In this document: piece by piece, positions 18,573 to 26,413 of the stretch | Layout: each line of letters begins with the position of its first letter | Numbering within the stretch: the first letter of the stretch is position 1 | Origin: Alkalicoccobacillus gibsonii | GTDB lineage: Bacteria > Bacillota > Bacilli > Bacillales > Bacillaceae_D | DNA length: 64,000 nt | Reading direction: 5' to 3' | Assembly: GCF_016798245.1 (NCBI RefSeq) | Contig: NZ_JAEUZA010000001.1 | Location: 666,221-730,220, forward strand | Notes under the pieces: model-generated | Database searches by the model: none | Seen by the model: the letters and a program-made list of their open reading frames with translations, nothing else | Told to the model about the DNA's origin: nothing | Made by a program: the position numbers and the translations under genes

Positions 18573-19715
18573 ATGAATAAAGTGAAATTACTAGCTACAG
18601 CTACAATGGGGCTAGAATCAATTGTTGCAAAAGAAGTGAAAGACTTAGGATATGAAGATGTTACTGTTGAAAATGGAAAAGTTACCTTTATGGCAGATAT
18701 ACAGGCAATTCCTCGTGCCAACCTATGGCTACGTACCTCTGACAGAGTAAAACTAGTTGTTGGAGAATTTAAAGCCTTTACGTTCGATGAATTATTTGAA
18801 AAAACAAAAGCACTGCCATGGGCTGACTTAATTCCTGCTAATGCAGAGTTCCCAGTCATTGGACGTTCCGTAAAGTCAACGCTATTTAGTGTTCCAGACT
18901 GTCAAGCGATTGTGAAAAAAGCAGTGGTTGAGAGCTTGAAATTAAAACACAATATAAGCTGGTTTGATGAGGATGGTCCGCTTTATCGAATTGAAGTAGC
19001 CTTACACAAAGATGTAGCGACACTTACGCTTGATACGAGTGGAGAGGGTCTCCATAAACGCGGCTACCGTTATTTTCATAACGAAGCACCTCTGAAAGAA
19101 ACATTGGCAGCGGCTCTAATTAAATTGACAACCTGGAATCCAGATCGTCCATTTGCTGATCCATTTTGTGGGTCAGGCACGCTTCCAATTGAAGCAGCTA
19201 TGATCGGGCAGAACTTAGCTCCAGGGTTTAATCGTGACTTTGCATCAGATGAATGGGATTGGATTGGTCGGGATCGTTGGGATCTTGCAAGACAAGAAGT
19301 AGAAGACTTAGCGAACTATGATCAAAAGCTCGACATCTTAGGATCTGACATTGATCACCGAAGCGTGGAGCTTGCTCAAAATAATTCTGCAGAAGCAGGA
19401 TTTGCGGACCTCATCACGTTCAAACAAATGCAAGTACGTGACTTCAGCCATAAAGGTAGCTATGGAATTATTGTTGGTAATCCTCCTTATGGTGAGCGGA
19501 TCGGGGAAAGAGATGAGGTTGAATTCATGTATAAGCAAATGGGTGAAGCCCTACGTAAACATGATACTTGGTCAGTCTACATGCTAACTTCAAACGAGCA
19601 GTTTGAGGAGTTATACGGGAAAAAAGCCTCTAAAAAGCGTAAATTATATAACGGTAATTTAAAAACAGATTACTATCAATACTTTGGACCGAGGCCACCG
19701 AGGAAAGAAAGATAA
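18573..19715 (+). CDS. ypsC: THUMP-domain 23S rRNA guanine-N2 methyltransferase (YpsC/RlmL type)
   Basis: A 380-residue class I SAM-dependent methyltransferase: an N-terminal THUMP RNA-binding region (about 45-155), SAM motif DPFCGSGTLPIEAA (about residue 196), and catalytic NPPYGER (about 303-309), as in RlmL/YpsC enzymes that make m2G in 23S rRNA. It follows gpsB and rnpB as in Bacillus. The last 27 codons are the 82-bp prophage attachment core. In this lysogen the protein ends in ...PRKER; the sequence past attR shows the undisturbed host gene would end in ...PRKD. The enzyme should remain active. Confidence 0.93.
   Translation: MNKVKLLATATMGLESIVAKEVKDLGYEDVTVENGKVTFMADIQAIPRANLWLRTSDRVKLVVGEFKAFTFDELFEKTKALPWADLIPANAEFPVIGRSVKSTLFSVPDCQAIVKKAVVESLKLKHNISWFDEDGPLYRIEVALHKDVATLTLDTSGEGLHKRGYRYFHNEAPLKETLAAALIKLTTWNPDRPFADPFCGSGTLPIEAAMIGQNLAPGFNRDFASDEWDWIGRDRWDLARQEVEDLANYDQKLDILGSDIDHRSVELAQNNSAEAGFADLITFKQMQVRDFSHKGSYGIIVGNPPYGERIGERDEVEFMYKQMGEALRKHDTWSVYMLTSNEQFEELYGKKASKKRKLYNGNLKTDYYQYFGPRPPRKER
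19627..19708 (+). repeat. attL: 82-bp prophage attachment repeat
   Basis: Identical over 82 bp to 60299-60380 (offset 40,672). It lies entirely in the 3' end of the methyltransferase reading frame, and the integrase gene follows 150 bp downstream. Identity stops at 19709 (A here, T at 60381). Confidence 0.97.
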
Positions 19716-19787
19716 AGCCTAATATACCAAGGGTTTGAGAAATGTGAAGTAATCAGTGCTACTTATATCTGACTATTTCACTCTGAA

Positions 19788-19859
19788 GAACACATTATTT
19801 TTTAGATAATCTATTCACTTAACGAGTAGGTAAAACTAAAAAAGGATGTGTTCTTTTTT
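19788..19859 (+). terminator. Phage-borne terminator-like hairpin replacing the host one
   Basis: GAACACAT (19788-19795) pairs with ATGTGTTC (19846-19853) around a long loop that has its own CTATTC/GAGTAG arm, and is followed by six T residues. The same two-stem design with a diverged sequence lies after attR (60407-60476), where it belongs to the host gene. The integrase frame begins inside or just after the T tract. Confidence 0.7.
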
Positions 19860-20766
19860 GTTGATCAAATATGCGATTAAAGAATTTCTGGATGATCGAA
19901 GCTTTAAGAATTTATCGTTTTATACCATCAAAATGTATAAACAAAACTTACTCCAATTTGAATTATTTTGCGTTTCCAACTTAGAGATCATCGACACTGA
20001 GCAAATAACAGCAAGGTCAATCAAACTATATTTGCTTTCTTTTAAAGAAAAAAACAGAAAGGTATCTACAATTAACAATAAAATTCGTTCAATTAAAGCC
20101 TTTTTCAACTATCTAAAAGACGAAGAGCTTATCAAATCATTGCCTTATGACCGTTTAAAGCAATCAAAAGAAATTACTAGGATTAGAGTGCCTACCGATG
20201 AAGAGGTCAAGAAATTAGTGGATTACTACGTGTACAAAGGATATCGAAACGGCGACTTTTTATCTTCACGTAATAGGCTATTAATACTTTTAGTTGTAGG
20301 TACTGGAATAAGGAGGAGAGAGTTAGTTGATATACGATGGTCTGATATTGATTTTCAAGCTAAATCTATTCAGATTTTCGGTAAGAAGCAGCAGATTGAG
20401 TCGGTTCCCATCGCAAACAAATTGGAGAAAGAATTAGCTGAGTATCGAATTTTTTGTGATTACAAGGAACTGAAATCAGAGTATCTGTTCAGTACTCTTG
20501 CTGGAAACAAGCTAAGTGACGAGGCAATAAGTTGTCTGTTCAAGAAGCTAAATAAAAAAATGGACTTTGACTACAGTCTTTCATGTCATAAGCTACGGCA
20601 TTTCTTTTGCTATAAGCTAATCCGATCAGGGATGTCCACTTATAGTGTGCAAAAACTCATGAGACACACAAATATCGCAATGACAGAGCGGTATGGGCGT
20701 ATGTGGGGAAATGATTTGGTTGAGGAAAATGAGAAGCATTCACCGTTGAATACTATTGATATATAA
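19858..20766 (+). CDS. int: Tyrosine recombinase, phage integrase
   Basis: About 302 residues, with a SAM-like N-terminal core-binding domain (about 1-95) and a C-terminal catalytic domain. Catalytic residues visible are Arg in GTGIRRRELVDIRW, His-x-x-Arg in CHKLRHFFC, and the nucleophile Tyr in MTERYGR. It should join attP and attB at the 82-bp core in the methyltransferase gene. The start is uncertain: TTG at 19858 follows AAAGGATG by a normal distance, whereas ATG at 19846 overlaps that site and is part of the upstream hairpin. Confidence 0.93.
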   Translation: MLIKYAIKEFLDDRSFKNLSFYTIKMYKQNLLQFELFCVSNLEIIDTEQITARSIKLYLLSFKEKNRKVSTINNKIRSIKAFFNYLKDEELIKSLPYDRLKQSKEITRIRVPTDEEVKKLVDYYVYKGYRNGDFLSSRNRLLILLVVGTGIRRRELVDIRWSDIDFQAKSIQIFGKKQQIESVPIANKLEKELAEYRIFCDYKELKSEYLFSTLAGNKLSDEAISCLFKKLNKKMDFDYSLSCHKLRHFFCYKLIRSGMSTYSVQKLMRHTNIAMTERYGRMWGNDLVEENEKHSPLNTIDI

Positions 20767-20797
20767 AGTTCTGTGAATATTAAATTCTAAATAAAAA

Positions 20798-20953
20798 AAG
20801 ACGCACAATTCTATGCGGGAATTGTTCGCCTCTATCGAGTCGTTAAACTCTATACGTTAAGTTTAGTTTAATGCCATCTTGCTTAAAAATCAAGCACTAT
20901 AACCTTTATTTGGTGATGCTATTTTTAAGTGATAGCAGGGCGAAGTGCGTCTT
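20798..20953 (+). ncRNA. Candidate structured RNA leader (multibranch), unknown family
   Basis: AAGACGCAC (20798-20806) pairs with GTGCGTCTT (20945-20953), and TTCGCC (20825-20830) pairs with the directly adjoining GGCGAA (20939-20944), giving 15 bp of stacked closing helix with one hairpin looped out (AATTC/GAATT, 20807-20823). Inside lie three more hairpins: TTAAAC/GTTTAA (20843-20871), TGCTT/AAGCA (20880-20896) and TGCTAT/ATAGCA (20917-20937). The AAAGGAG site of the next gene follows 6 nt later. I do not recognise the family; it could be a regulatory leader or a separate RNA. The surrounding 20767-20975 has no gene. Confidence 0.65.
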
Positions 20954-20975
20954 CTAATCAAAGGAGACAATTACA

Positions 20976-21761
20976 ATGACTAAGCAAGCAATAACAATCA
21001 TCTCATCTGTTGAGACTTTCAACAATCTTCAATCGTTCGAATCTGTACAAGCCCTTAACGAGTCCGTGAGAGCTTATTTGAGCGACTCTGCCATTAAGCC
21101 AACTAAATCATCAGTAGCTATCCTAAAGCTTCTACACAGGCATTCTTGTAAGTACTATGGTGTATCATTCTTGTCTAAGAATACCATAGCTACAAAGCTT
21201 GATATTAGTCGTATGACAGTGATCCGATGCTGCAAAAAATTAGAAGAATATGGAATAATAAAACAATACGAGATGAAGCGAAAGAGTGACATGCTACAGT
21301 CAAGCAATGCAATTGTAATTCAGCCTTTTGTTACACAAGAAGAGCCCAATTTAGAGCAAAAATGTGACTCCAATAAAACAACTTCTACTCTTAAAACAAA
21401 TACAAAAGATTACGTAGAGGAACCGGCTCAACAGGAAATTACATTGGATGATCTTGATTCCACTTTCATTCCTGATGAGATAGTTCCAGAAGGCTTTAAA
21501 ACGACAGTTAAACCATTTTTTTCTGCTACTGAAGCAATTCAACTTTGGAAAAGGGTAGAAGTAGCACACAGCAAATCAGCGCTATCAAATGCTCCTTGCA
21601 GCTATCTAAATTCAATTGTGAGAGCATTTAAAGAGACCGTATACCAAAGTAAGGTTAAGCGAGTGAAGTCCTTTTATGGTTACTTTTACAGGGTGGTACA
21701 AGCTTATCTGAGCGTTGAAAAGAGACGAGAAGTGAATAACCTTCCGAACTGGTTATATTGA
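20976..21761 (+). CDS. Winged-helix/HTH protein, possible replication or control protein
   Basis: A 261-residue protein. Residues about 40-100 form a MarR/GntR-like winged helix (SVAILKLLHRHSCKYYGVSFLSKNTIATKLDISRMTVIRCCKKLEEYGI), with the recognition helix at DISRMTVIRCCKKL. A polar linker follows, then a C-terminal domain with AFKETVYQSKVKRVKSFYGYFYRVVQAYL. Proteins of this layout occur in Bacillus phages and plasmids, sometimes annotated as replication-associated, but no function is established from sequence alone. It directly follows the structured leader, and its 3' end overlaps the convergent SEFIR gene by 9 nt. Confidence 0.6.
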   Translation: MTKQAITIISSVETFNNLQSFESVQALNESVRAYLSDSAIKPTKSSVAILKLLHRHSCKYYGVSFLSKNTIATKLDISRMTVIRCCKKLEEYGIIKQYEMKRKSDMLQSSNAIVIQPFVTQEEPNLEQKCDSNKTTSTLKTNTKDYVEEPAQQEITLDDLDSTFIPDEIVPEGFKTTVKPFFSATEAIQLWKRVEVAHSKSALSNAPCSYLNSIVRAFKETVYQSKVKRVKSFYGYFYRVVQAYLSVEKRREVNNLPNWLY

Positions 21762-23192
21762 TCCAATCTCTTCAATTTTTATCGAGTTTGTCAATAATGG
21801 TGTGTTACCAAATCCAGTTATTGATTTATCTAGAGTAATATCTTTTAATTTCTTTTTTAATTCTTCAACATTTTCAACATCAAAGATATACTTAACATCT
21901 TCAAAATGCTTTTTCATCTTGAGCTTTGAGAAGAAAACAACTTGTTCTCTAGATTTCCACTCGAAAGCAGTTGTACGGGGGTACCAAACTGAATACATGT
22001 CATTATTAAAAAGTATCTTTGAAGCGTTATACAATAGTAAATCAGCTTCTATTAATTTTTTCTCGTTAGCTGGTCCTACTCTTTCCATAAGTAAGCTCGC
22101 CTGCAAAGAAATTTTATTAAGACTTAATTTTTGATTTCTATAATAAATACTATCGCAATGAAAATTAAATTGCGTAAAATTAAACTCTTTAGTTTCCCTT
22201 AAGAACTCAATGAAATAAATATTTCGTAAGAGTTCGCCAATTATTATGTAATTACGACTCTTAATTAAATGCATAATTGTATGAAGGAAAAGTTCATTGA
22301 TAAAAAACTTGAAATGGTCAAACTGCAAAGGGCTTGTTGATTGATTGTTAACTATTTTTATATCTGTAAAAGTGCAAAGCCCCTCAAAAAAATCAATTAT
22401 CACATCGCTTGATAATATACCAGCTTCTTCAACGCATTCAATAAATTTAATGAAATCATTTTTCAAAGGTGAAAGTTCATTAATTTTATCGATTATAATT
22501 TCATAGTTTGGGGAACTACTTAATTGTTCGTAGTTAATTTCGTACTCTTCCAAAGTAGAAAAATAATTATCTTTAAACTTTCTAATTAATCCAGGCATCC
22601 TGTTCGGAGTGCTGTATTTTGCTTTATCAATATTTCTTAAGGTCTCTTTAATCGGAAAATCGCTAACTTTTTGATCTGTTAAGAAACTTGGGAAACTTCC
22701 AAGTGCAGGTCGTTGATACATGGGAACTTCAAAAATGTCTCTGGTTAATAGCTCATACTCATCTTCAAAAGTTTCTTCGTTTGAAAGATCTCTATACATC
22801 CTTGAAGATATAAAAGTAGGTATTATTTCTCGTCCTTCTTCTGTTCTTTCGGCGAGTACAGGGATGAATTTAGTTGAATCAACTTGATTATAGATTTCTG
22901 AAGTTAATATCTGAGTTTCTGTTCCCACGCCACCTTGGCGACTATCGGCTTTTTCTTTATAACCTGAATCGCAAATTATTAACACTTTATCTACTTCTTC
23001 AGATTTGACCATGGACTCCATAAAGTGATATTTATCTTGTCCAGTCCTTAAATCCCACTTATCAAATCTCACTTTTATTCTACTGACTGAAACTAGCCTT
23101 GTAGCAAGTTGTAATACCCAATCCTCATGTTCTTTAGATGTCCAACTATAACTAATAAAAACTGTAGGCTCAACTAATTTTTGATTTTCCAT
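21753..23192 (-). CDS. SEFIR (TIR-like) domain protein, probable anti-phage effector
   Basis: A 479-residue protein whose first 150 residues form a SEFIR/TIR-like domain: VFISYSWTSKEHEDWVLQLATRL, VRFDKWDLRTGQD, VDKVLIICDSGYKEKADSRQGGVGTE (the region with the putative catalytic Glu) and FIPVLAE. The remaining 330 residues are helical and unrecognised. SEFIR proteins are known Bacillus defence proteins thought to deplete NAD+ on phage infection. The ATG at 23192 is chosen because GGAGG sits 8 nt upstream; the frame extends only to a TTG at 23207. It lies 31 nt after the 237-residue gene in one operon. Confidence 0.82.
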   Translation of the reverse strand: MENQKLVEPTVFISYSWTSKEHEDWVLQLATRLVSVSRIKVRFDKWDLRTGQDKYHFMESMVKSEEVDKVLIICDSGYKEKADSRQGGVGTETQILTSEIYNQVDSTKFIPVLAERTEEGREIIPTFISSRMYRDLSNEETFEDEYELLTRDIFEVPMYQRPALGSFPSFLTDQKVSDFPIKETLRNIDKAKYSTPNRMPGLIRKFKDNYFSTLEEYEINYEQLSSSPNYEIIIDKINELSPLKNDFIKFIECVEEAGILSSDVIIDFFEGLCTFTDIKIVNNQSTSPLQFDHFKFFINELFLHTIMHLIKSRNYIIIGELLRNIYFIEFLRETKEFNFTQFNFHCDSIYYRNQKLSLNKISLQASLLMERVGPANEKKLIEADLLLYNASKILFNNDMYSVWYPRTTAFEWKSREQVVFFSKLKMKKHFEDVKYIFDVENVEELKKKLKDITLDKSITGFGNTPLLTNSIKIEEIGSI

Positions 23193-23223
23193 ATACAGTA
23201 CCTCCAAACTATGTGATTTTATA

Positions 23224-23937
23224 TTATTTCTTTAAACTAGCCTTATACTCTTTCCATAGATTATCAACTAAGACGTGAATGTAAATTTGCTGCTCTCTGA
23301 GCATTCTTGCAAACTTAGGATTATTTTTAATGTATCTGTTACAGAACATTTTTCTGCCACTAGGATTAGTCGATTCCTTAAATTCAGGATGATTTAAGAT
23401 ATCGTTCTTAATAGTGGTTAAATTTTTTGCCAAGCGTTTTTCTTTGTTTTCATGATAGATGTCTAATTCTACATCTGATAATTCAACAAATACATCGTCA
23501 GCATAATTCTTGACCAGTTCTTCTCCGAATGGATAAAATTCATTTTCTTCAAAGTAATTATCGAAATTTACGTGATAAAACATAAATCCATTATCTATAA
23601 AAAACATAGTTAGACTAGTAGCTCTACTGAAGTTAATTGTTTTTACCTGTTCTTTGTAGTTATTAATTTTTAGTTTAATAGCGTTATGAAGTTCAGGATC
23701 TTGATCTTCCATCAGATCCTCAATATGCTCATCATTTGCAACGTAATCATTTTTCTTTTCGTACTCGTATTTATAAAAAAGAATTTTCTTATCAATGTGA
23801 GCACTATAAGAAAAGAATTCTTCAATACTTTCAAATTCAATAGCTTTATTATCGTAAACGTTCGCATTAGCTTCGATACCTATGAATCCATTTTTCTCAA
23901 TCCAACTCTTCAAGCTCTCTTCAGTCATTAAGCTCAT
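23224..23937 (-). CDS. Unknown 237-residue protein, first gene of the SEFIR operon
   Basis: Not recognised. The protein is soluble-looking, acidic in the first half (IEDLMEDQDPELHNAIKL) and basic at the C-terminus (RMLREQQIYIHVLVDNLWKEYKASLKK). It precedes the SEFIR gene with a 31-nt gap, so they are co-transcribed. A role as sensor, regulator or inhibitor of the SEFIR effector is possible but is only an inference from position. The AGAGGAG site is 9-10 nt before the ATG. Confidence 0.75.
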   Translation of the reverse strand: MSLMTEESLKSWIEKNGFIGIEANANVYDNKAIEFESIEEFFSYSAHIDKKILFYKYEYEKKNDYVANDEHIEDLMEDQDPELHNAIKLKINNYKEQVKTINFSRATSLTMFFIDNGFMFYHVNFDNYFEENEFYPFGEELVKNYADDVFVELSDVELDIYHENKEKRLAKNLTTIKNDILNHPEFKESTNPSGRKMFCNRYIKNNPKFARMLREQQIYIHVLVDNLWKEYKASLKK

Positions 23938-24041
23938 TTAAAACGCTCCTCTTAAAATAACAGTTTTAATTCGTTATCATTACTATATATCAATATTTTA
24001 ACAAAAAATTAAGTATAAGTATTATTAAATCCAAAAAAGAC

Positions 24042-24092
24042 TTGCTAAACTTTCTCAGTTATTATATATTTGTAATACAATGTATTACAAAT
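24042..24092 (+). promoter_or_regulatory. Promoter with perfect 25-bp operator
   Basis: TTGCTA (24042-24047), a 17-bp spacer and TATATT (24065-24070) form a promoter for the XRE gene. A perfect palindrome with 12-bp arms ATTTGTAATACA and one central base (24068-24092) covers the -10 edge and the start point and ends right before the ribosome binding site. This is the expected layout for autorepression by the HTH protein. Confidence 0.8.
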
Positions 24093-24109
24093 GGAGAAGG
24101 AGGGGTCTA

Positions 24110-24817
24110 ATGATTGGTTTGGAGTACATAATTAAGACTTTTAATAAGTCATTTTCACAAGTCTCAAGTGAGCTTGAGTTATCTAGACAAACAATGAATT
24201 CATGGTTAAAAGGAAGGAGGAATATAAGTAAAAAGCATTTACCTAAACTTTCTGAGATGTTTAATCTTCCTGAAGAGTTCTTTCAAAAAGAGTTAACTCA
24301 GTCAGAGCGCTTAAGAGTCCAACAAGGATTTATACAACAAGAGGATGAGGGAGAAGAAGTACCTATCTTTAATGATGAAGGAAAGGAGTTAAATCAAACT
24401 CGAACATACTATCAAAATGAATATATGGTTAGGCAGCTTGAGCAAGAAATAAGAAGTCTAGAACGTAAAGAGTGGATAGCTAAACAGGTTGAACGGCTAT
24501 TTAAAATAGAGAGTGATGAATATAATAACTCAACAGAGGATTTGAAACTTAATACTGATCTGAAGTTATTAATAAACACATTAGAGGTACTTGGCAAGGA
24601 TAGAGGTAATAAACAGAGGTTTTTATTGAAATTACTTCTTCAAATATTTGTGCTTGATCAAGGTAAAGCTTCAGATGATTGGGATGTTATGGCAGACTTT
24701 TTTAATCCAAAAGAGTATTTAGGAGACTTGCCTGACTCGTTTGAGAAGGCGTTCATTAAACTTTTGTTCGATGAAGGCTTTATTACCAATGAAATATTGA
24801 ATGATTATATTAAATAG
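24110..24817 (+). CDS. XRE-family transcriptional regulator, likely prophage or cassette repressor
   Basis: A 235-residue protein with an N-terminal Cro/CI-type HTH (about residues 1-60; SFSQVSSELELSRQTMNSWLKGRRNISKKHLPKLSEMFNLPEEFF). A charged coiled-coil-like middle (YMVRQLEQEIRSLERKEWIAKQVERLF) and a helical C-terminal part without a LexA-type protease or ImmA metallopeptidase motif follow. GGAGAAGGAGGGG precedes the ATG at 24110. It is divergent from the SEFIR operon and could control that cassette, the lytic genes downstream, or both. Confidence 0.8.
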   Translation: MIGLEYIIKTFNKSFSQVSSELELSRQTMNSWLKGRRNISKKHLPKLSEMFNLPEEFFQKELTQSERLRVQQGFIQQEDEGEEVPIFNDEGKELNQTRTYYQNEYMVRQLEQEIRSLERKEWIAKQVERLFKIESDEYNNSTEDLKLNTDLKLLINTLEVLGKDRGNKQRFLLKLLLQIFVLDQGKASDDWDVMADFFNPKEYLGDLPDSFEKAFIKLLFDEGFITNEILNDYIK

Positions 24818-24908
24818 TGTGGGTGAAAATAAGTGAGTTACTTTGCGCAATAAATATATTAGTCTCAAGTCGTTCTAGTAATAAAATTAAAATAAAGGTG
24901 GTTAGTAT

Positions 24909-25994
24909 TTGATATATATGCCGATAGAGAGTATTGCTATTACTAAATTAGAAGGGGGACAAGAATTTAAGAACTATCCTGAGCTTTGCCGTTACATGGG
25001 TTGGTCGCAAAGTCGTTCGCCTACGACAAAAGAAGGCAGGCTAAAAGAACTTAGGCGATATTATGAATTAGATGAATCCGCACCAAGAGTAATTAAAGTG
25101 GTCGCTGTAAGAGACGATCCACTACCTAAAGTGGACAATAGAGGGAAATTTAAAGGCGATTACAGAGATTCTATATTTACACCTAATATACAAGCATCGT
25201 TAATCTATATGGCCACGTCTAGTAAAGAACCAGTGGTTAGGACATACAATCAACTTTTACAGGATCTAGGTATAGTTAATCTCAACTACAGTCAATGTAA
25301 GTTGAATCCTAGAGGCTTGGAGAAGGTGACTGACATTCCAAGAGAGGTCATAGATGATTTCCTTCAGAGTGTTAAGTCATTCAAGAAAACAATAAAGCGT
25401 GTACTTGATAACTTAAGCGATTCAAAAATCCTACGCTACGAAACAAAGATTAAAGTGATTTCTGATAGTAAGCATTCTGTTGCAACAGAGGAACAAGAAG
25501 AACAGGTAATACAATATCGTGAAAAGGTATTAGAAATATTTGATTGCAAGAACTTCCAAGAAGTGTTGAGGAAAGGTAAAGGAATGGAGTACGACAAGAA
25601 GCTCAAAGATTACTTTAAGCAGTACACAGATTTTACCTCGGCTTATGAGGCCTTAATGATTACTGGAAAAAGGTACAAGTTTCAAAGGTCGCAAGACTAC
25701 CTATTTAATGAGTTTAGAAAGAGCGCAATTCAGAAAGAGAGCAAAGTTAAGCTTGAACATAACGCTATTGTACGCCAGTCAAAGACCAAAGCTGATTGGG
25801 GCAAGGAATACGACAACGAATACCGCACGAAAGAGAATTACATAGAACAAATTAATACCCTTATTGACTTACTAATTGATCCTCAAGCAGACGATATCCG
25901 TAAGCCGACGAAGGACGCTCAAGAACAAGAGACCAAATTGGACGATGAGTTATTGGAGTTGTTGGATACAGGCATGGATGAGTTATTCGGGTGA
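24909..25994 (+). CDS. Unknown 361-residue early phage protein
   Basis: Not recognised. The N-terminal region (FKNYPELCRYMGWSQSRSPTTKEGRLKELRRYYELDE) looks like a small DNA-binding fold of the type seen in phage and plasmid proteins that touch replication origins; the middle is rich in Lys and coiled-coil-like; the C-terminus is very acidic (LDDELLELLDTGMDELFG). AAGGTGG precedes a TTG start at 24909; ATG at 24918 is an alternative. Its place between repressor and RNA polymerase, directly before the structured noncoding block, suggests a role in replication or early control. Confidence 0.6.
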   Translation: MIYMPIESIAITKLEGGQEFKNYPELCRYMGWSQSRSPTTKEGRLKELRRYYELDESAPRVIKVVAVRDDPLPKVDNRGKFKGDYRDSIFTPNIQASLIYMATSSKEPVVRTYNQLLQDLGIVNLNYSQCKLNPRGLEKVTDIPREVIDDFLQSVKSFKKTIKRVLDNLSDSKILRYETKIKVISDSKHSVATEEQEEQVIQYREKVLEIFDCKNFQEVLRKGKGMEYDKKLKDYFKQYTDFTSAYEALMITGKRYKFQRSQDYLFNEFRKSAIQKESKVKLEHNAIVRQSKTKADWGKEYDNEYRTKENYIEQINTLIDLLIDPQADDIRKPTKDAQEQETKLDDELLELLDTGMDELFG

Positions 25995-26006
25995 GAACAA
26001 TGAAAT

Positions 26007-26259
26007 GATAACAAATTAGCCCTTGTAAGTTTAAAAAGTGACGATTTTTTTACCAACACAATAAACATGTCACGAGGGTTGTTGTTGAGGTGGTTTTCCT
26101 CAATAACACACGCTCGGCACGTTGGTGATGGGGTGGTTTTCCCCATTGCCATAGGGCTAATTAACGGTGGCACATCTGAAAGTTAACAGTTTGTTATCTG
26201 TTGATTGGTCTCCAAAGGTAATAGTTAATATAAGGAACACATTGAAAAGATAACAAACT
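26007..26259 (+). ncRNA. Structured noncoding block with twin hairpins sharing one loop
   Basis: Two tandem hairpins each have an 11-bp stem and the identical 7-nt loop TGGTTTT: 26080-26090/26098-26108 and 26123-26133/26141-26151, with different stem sequences. Both are enclosed by a 10-bp long-range pairing AATTAGCCCT (26014-26023) / AGGGCTAATT (26153-26162). A further 12-bp pairing joins 26188-26199 to 26248-26259. TTTGTTATC at 26190-26198 can also pair with GATAACAAA at 26007-26015, so two folds compete. The whole gap 25995-26413 has no gene. It could be a regulatory RNA or a DNA-level element such as an origin. Confidence 0.65.
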
Positions 26260-26413
26260 TAAATTGAGTAGCTTAAATTTTTCAGCTTTGACATGCAGCG
26301 TAGCGTAATGGAAGAAAAATTGCGCCAATAAACGCCGCTAGGCTTTATAGGCGGAGCATTTGACCTTAATCTTTAACGATATTAAAAATATAAAATAATG
26401 AGGAGTTGGTTTA

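Noticed and set aside
19627-19708. tRNA gene as the prophage attachment site
   Set aside because: The 82-bp core has no cloverleaf or CCA end; it translates in frame as the end of the methyltransferase.
26165-26413. Standard sigma-A promoter for the RNA polymerase gene (TTGACC near 26370)
   Set aside because: No convincing -10 lies 16-18 bp downstream; the real start may be upstream of the structured block.
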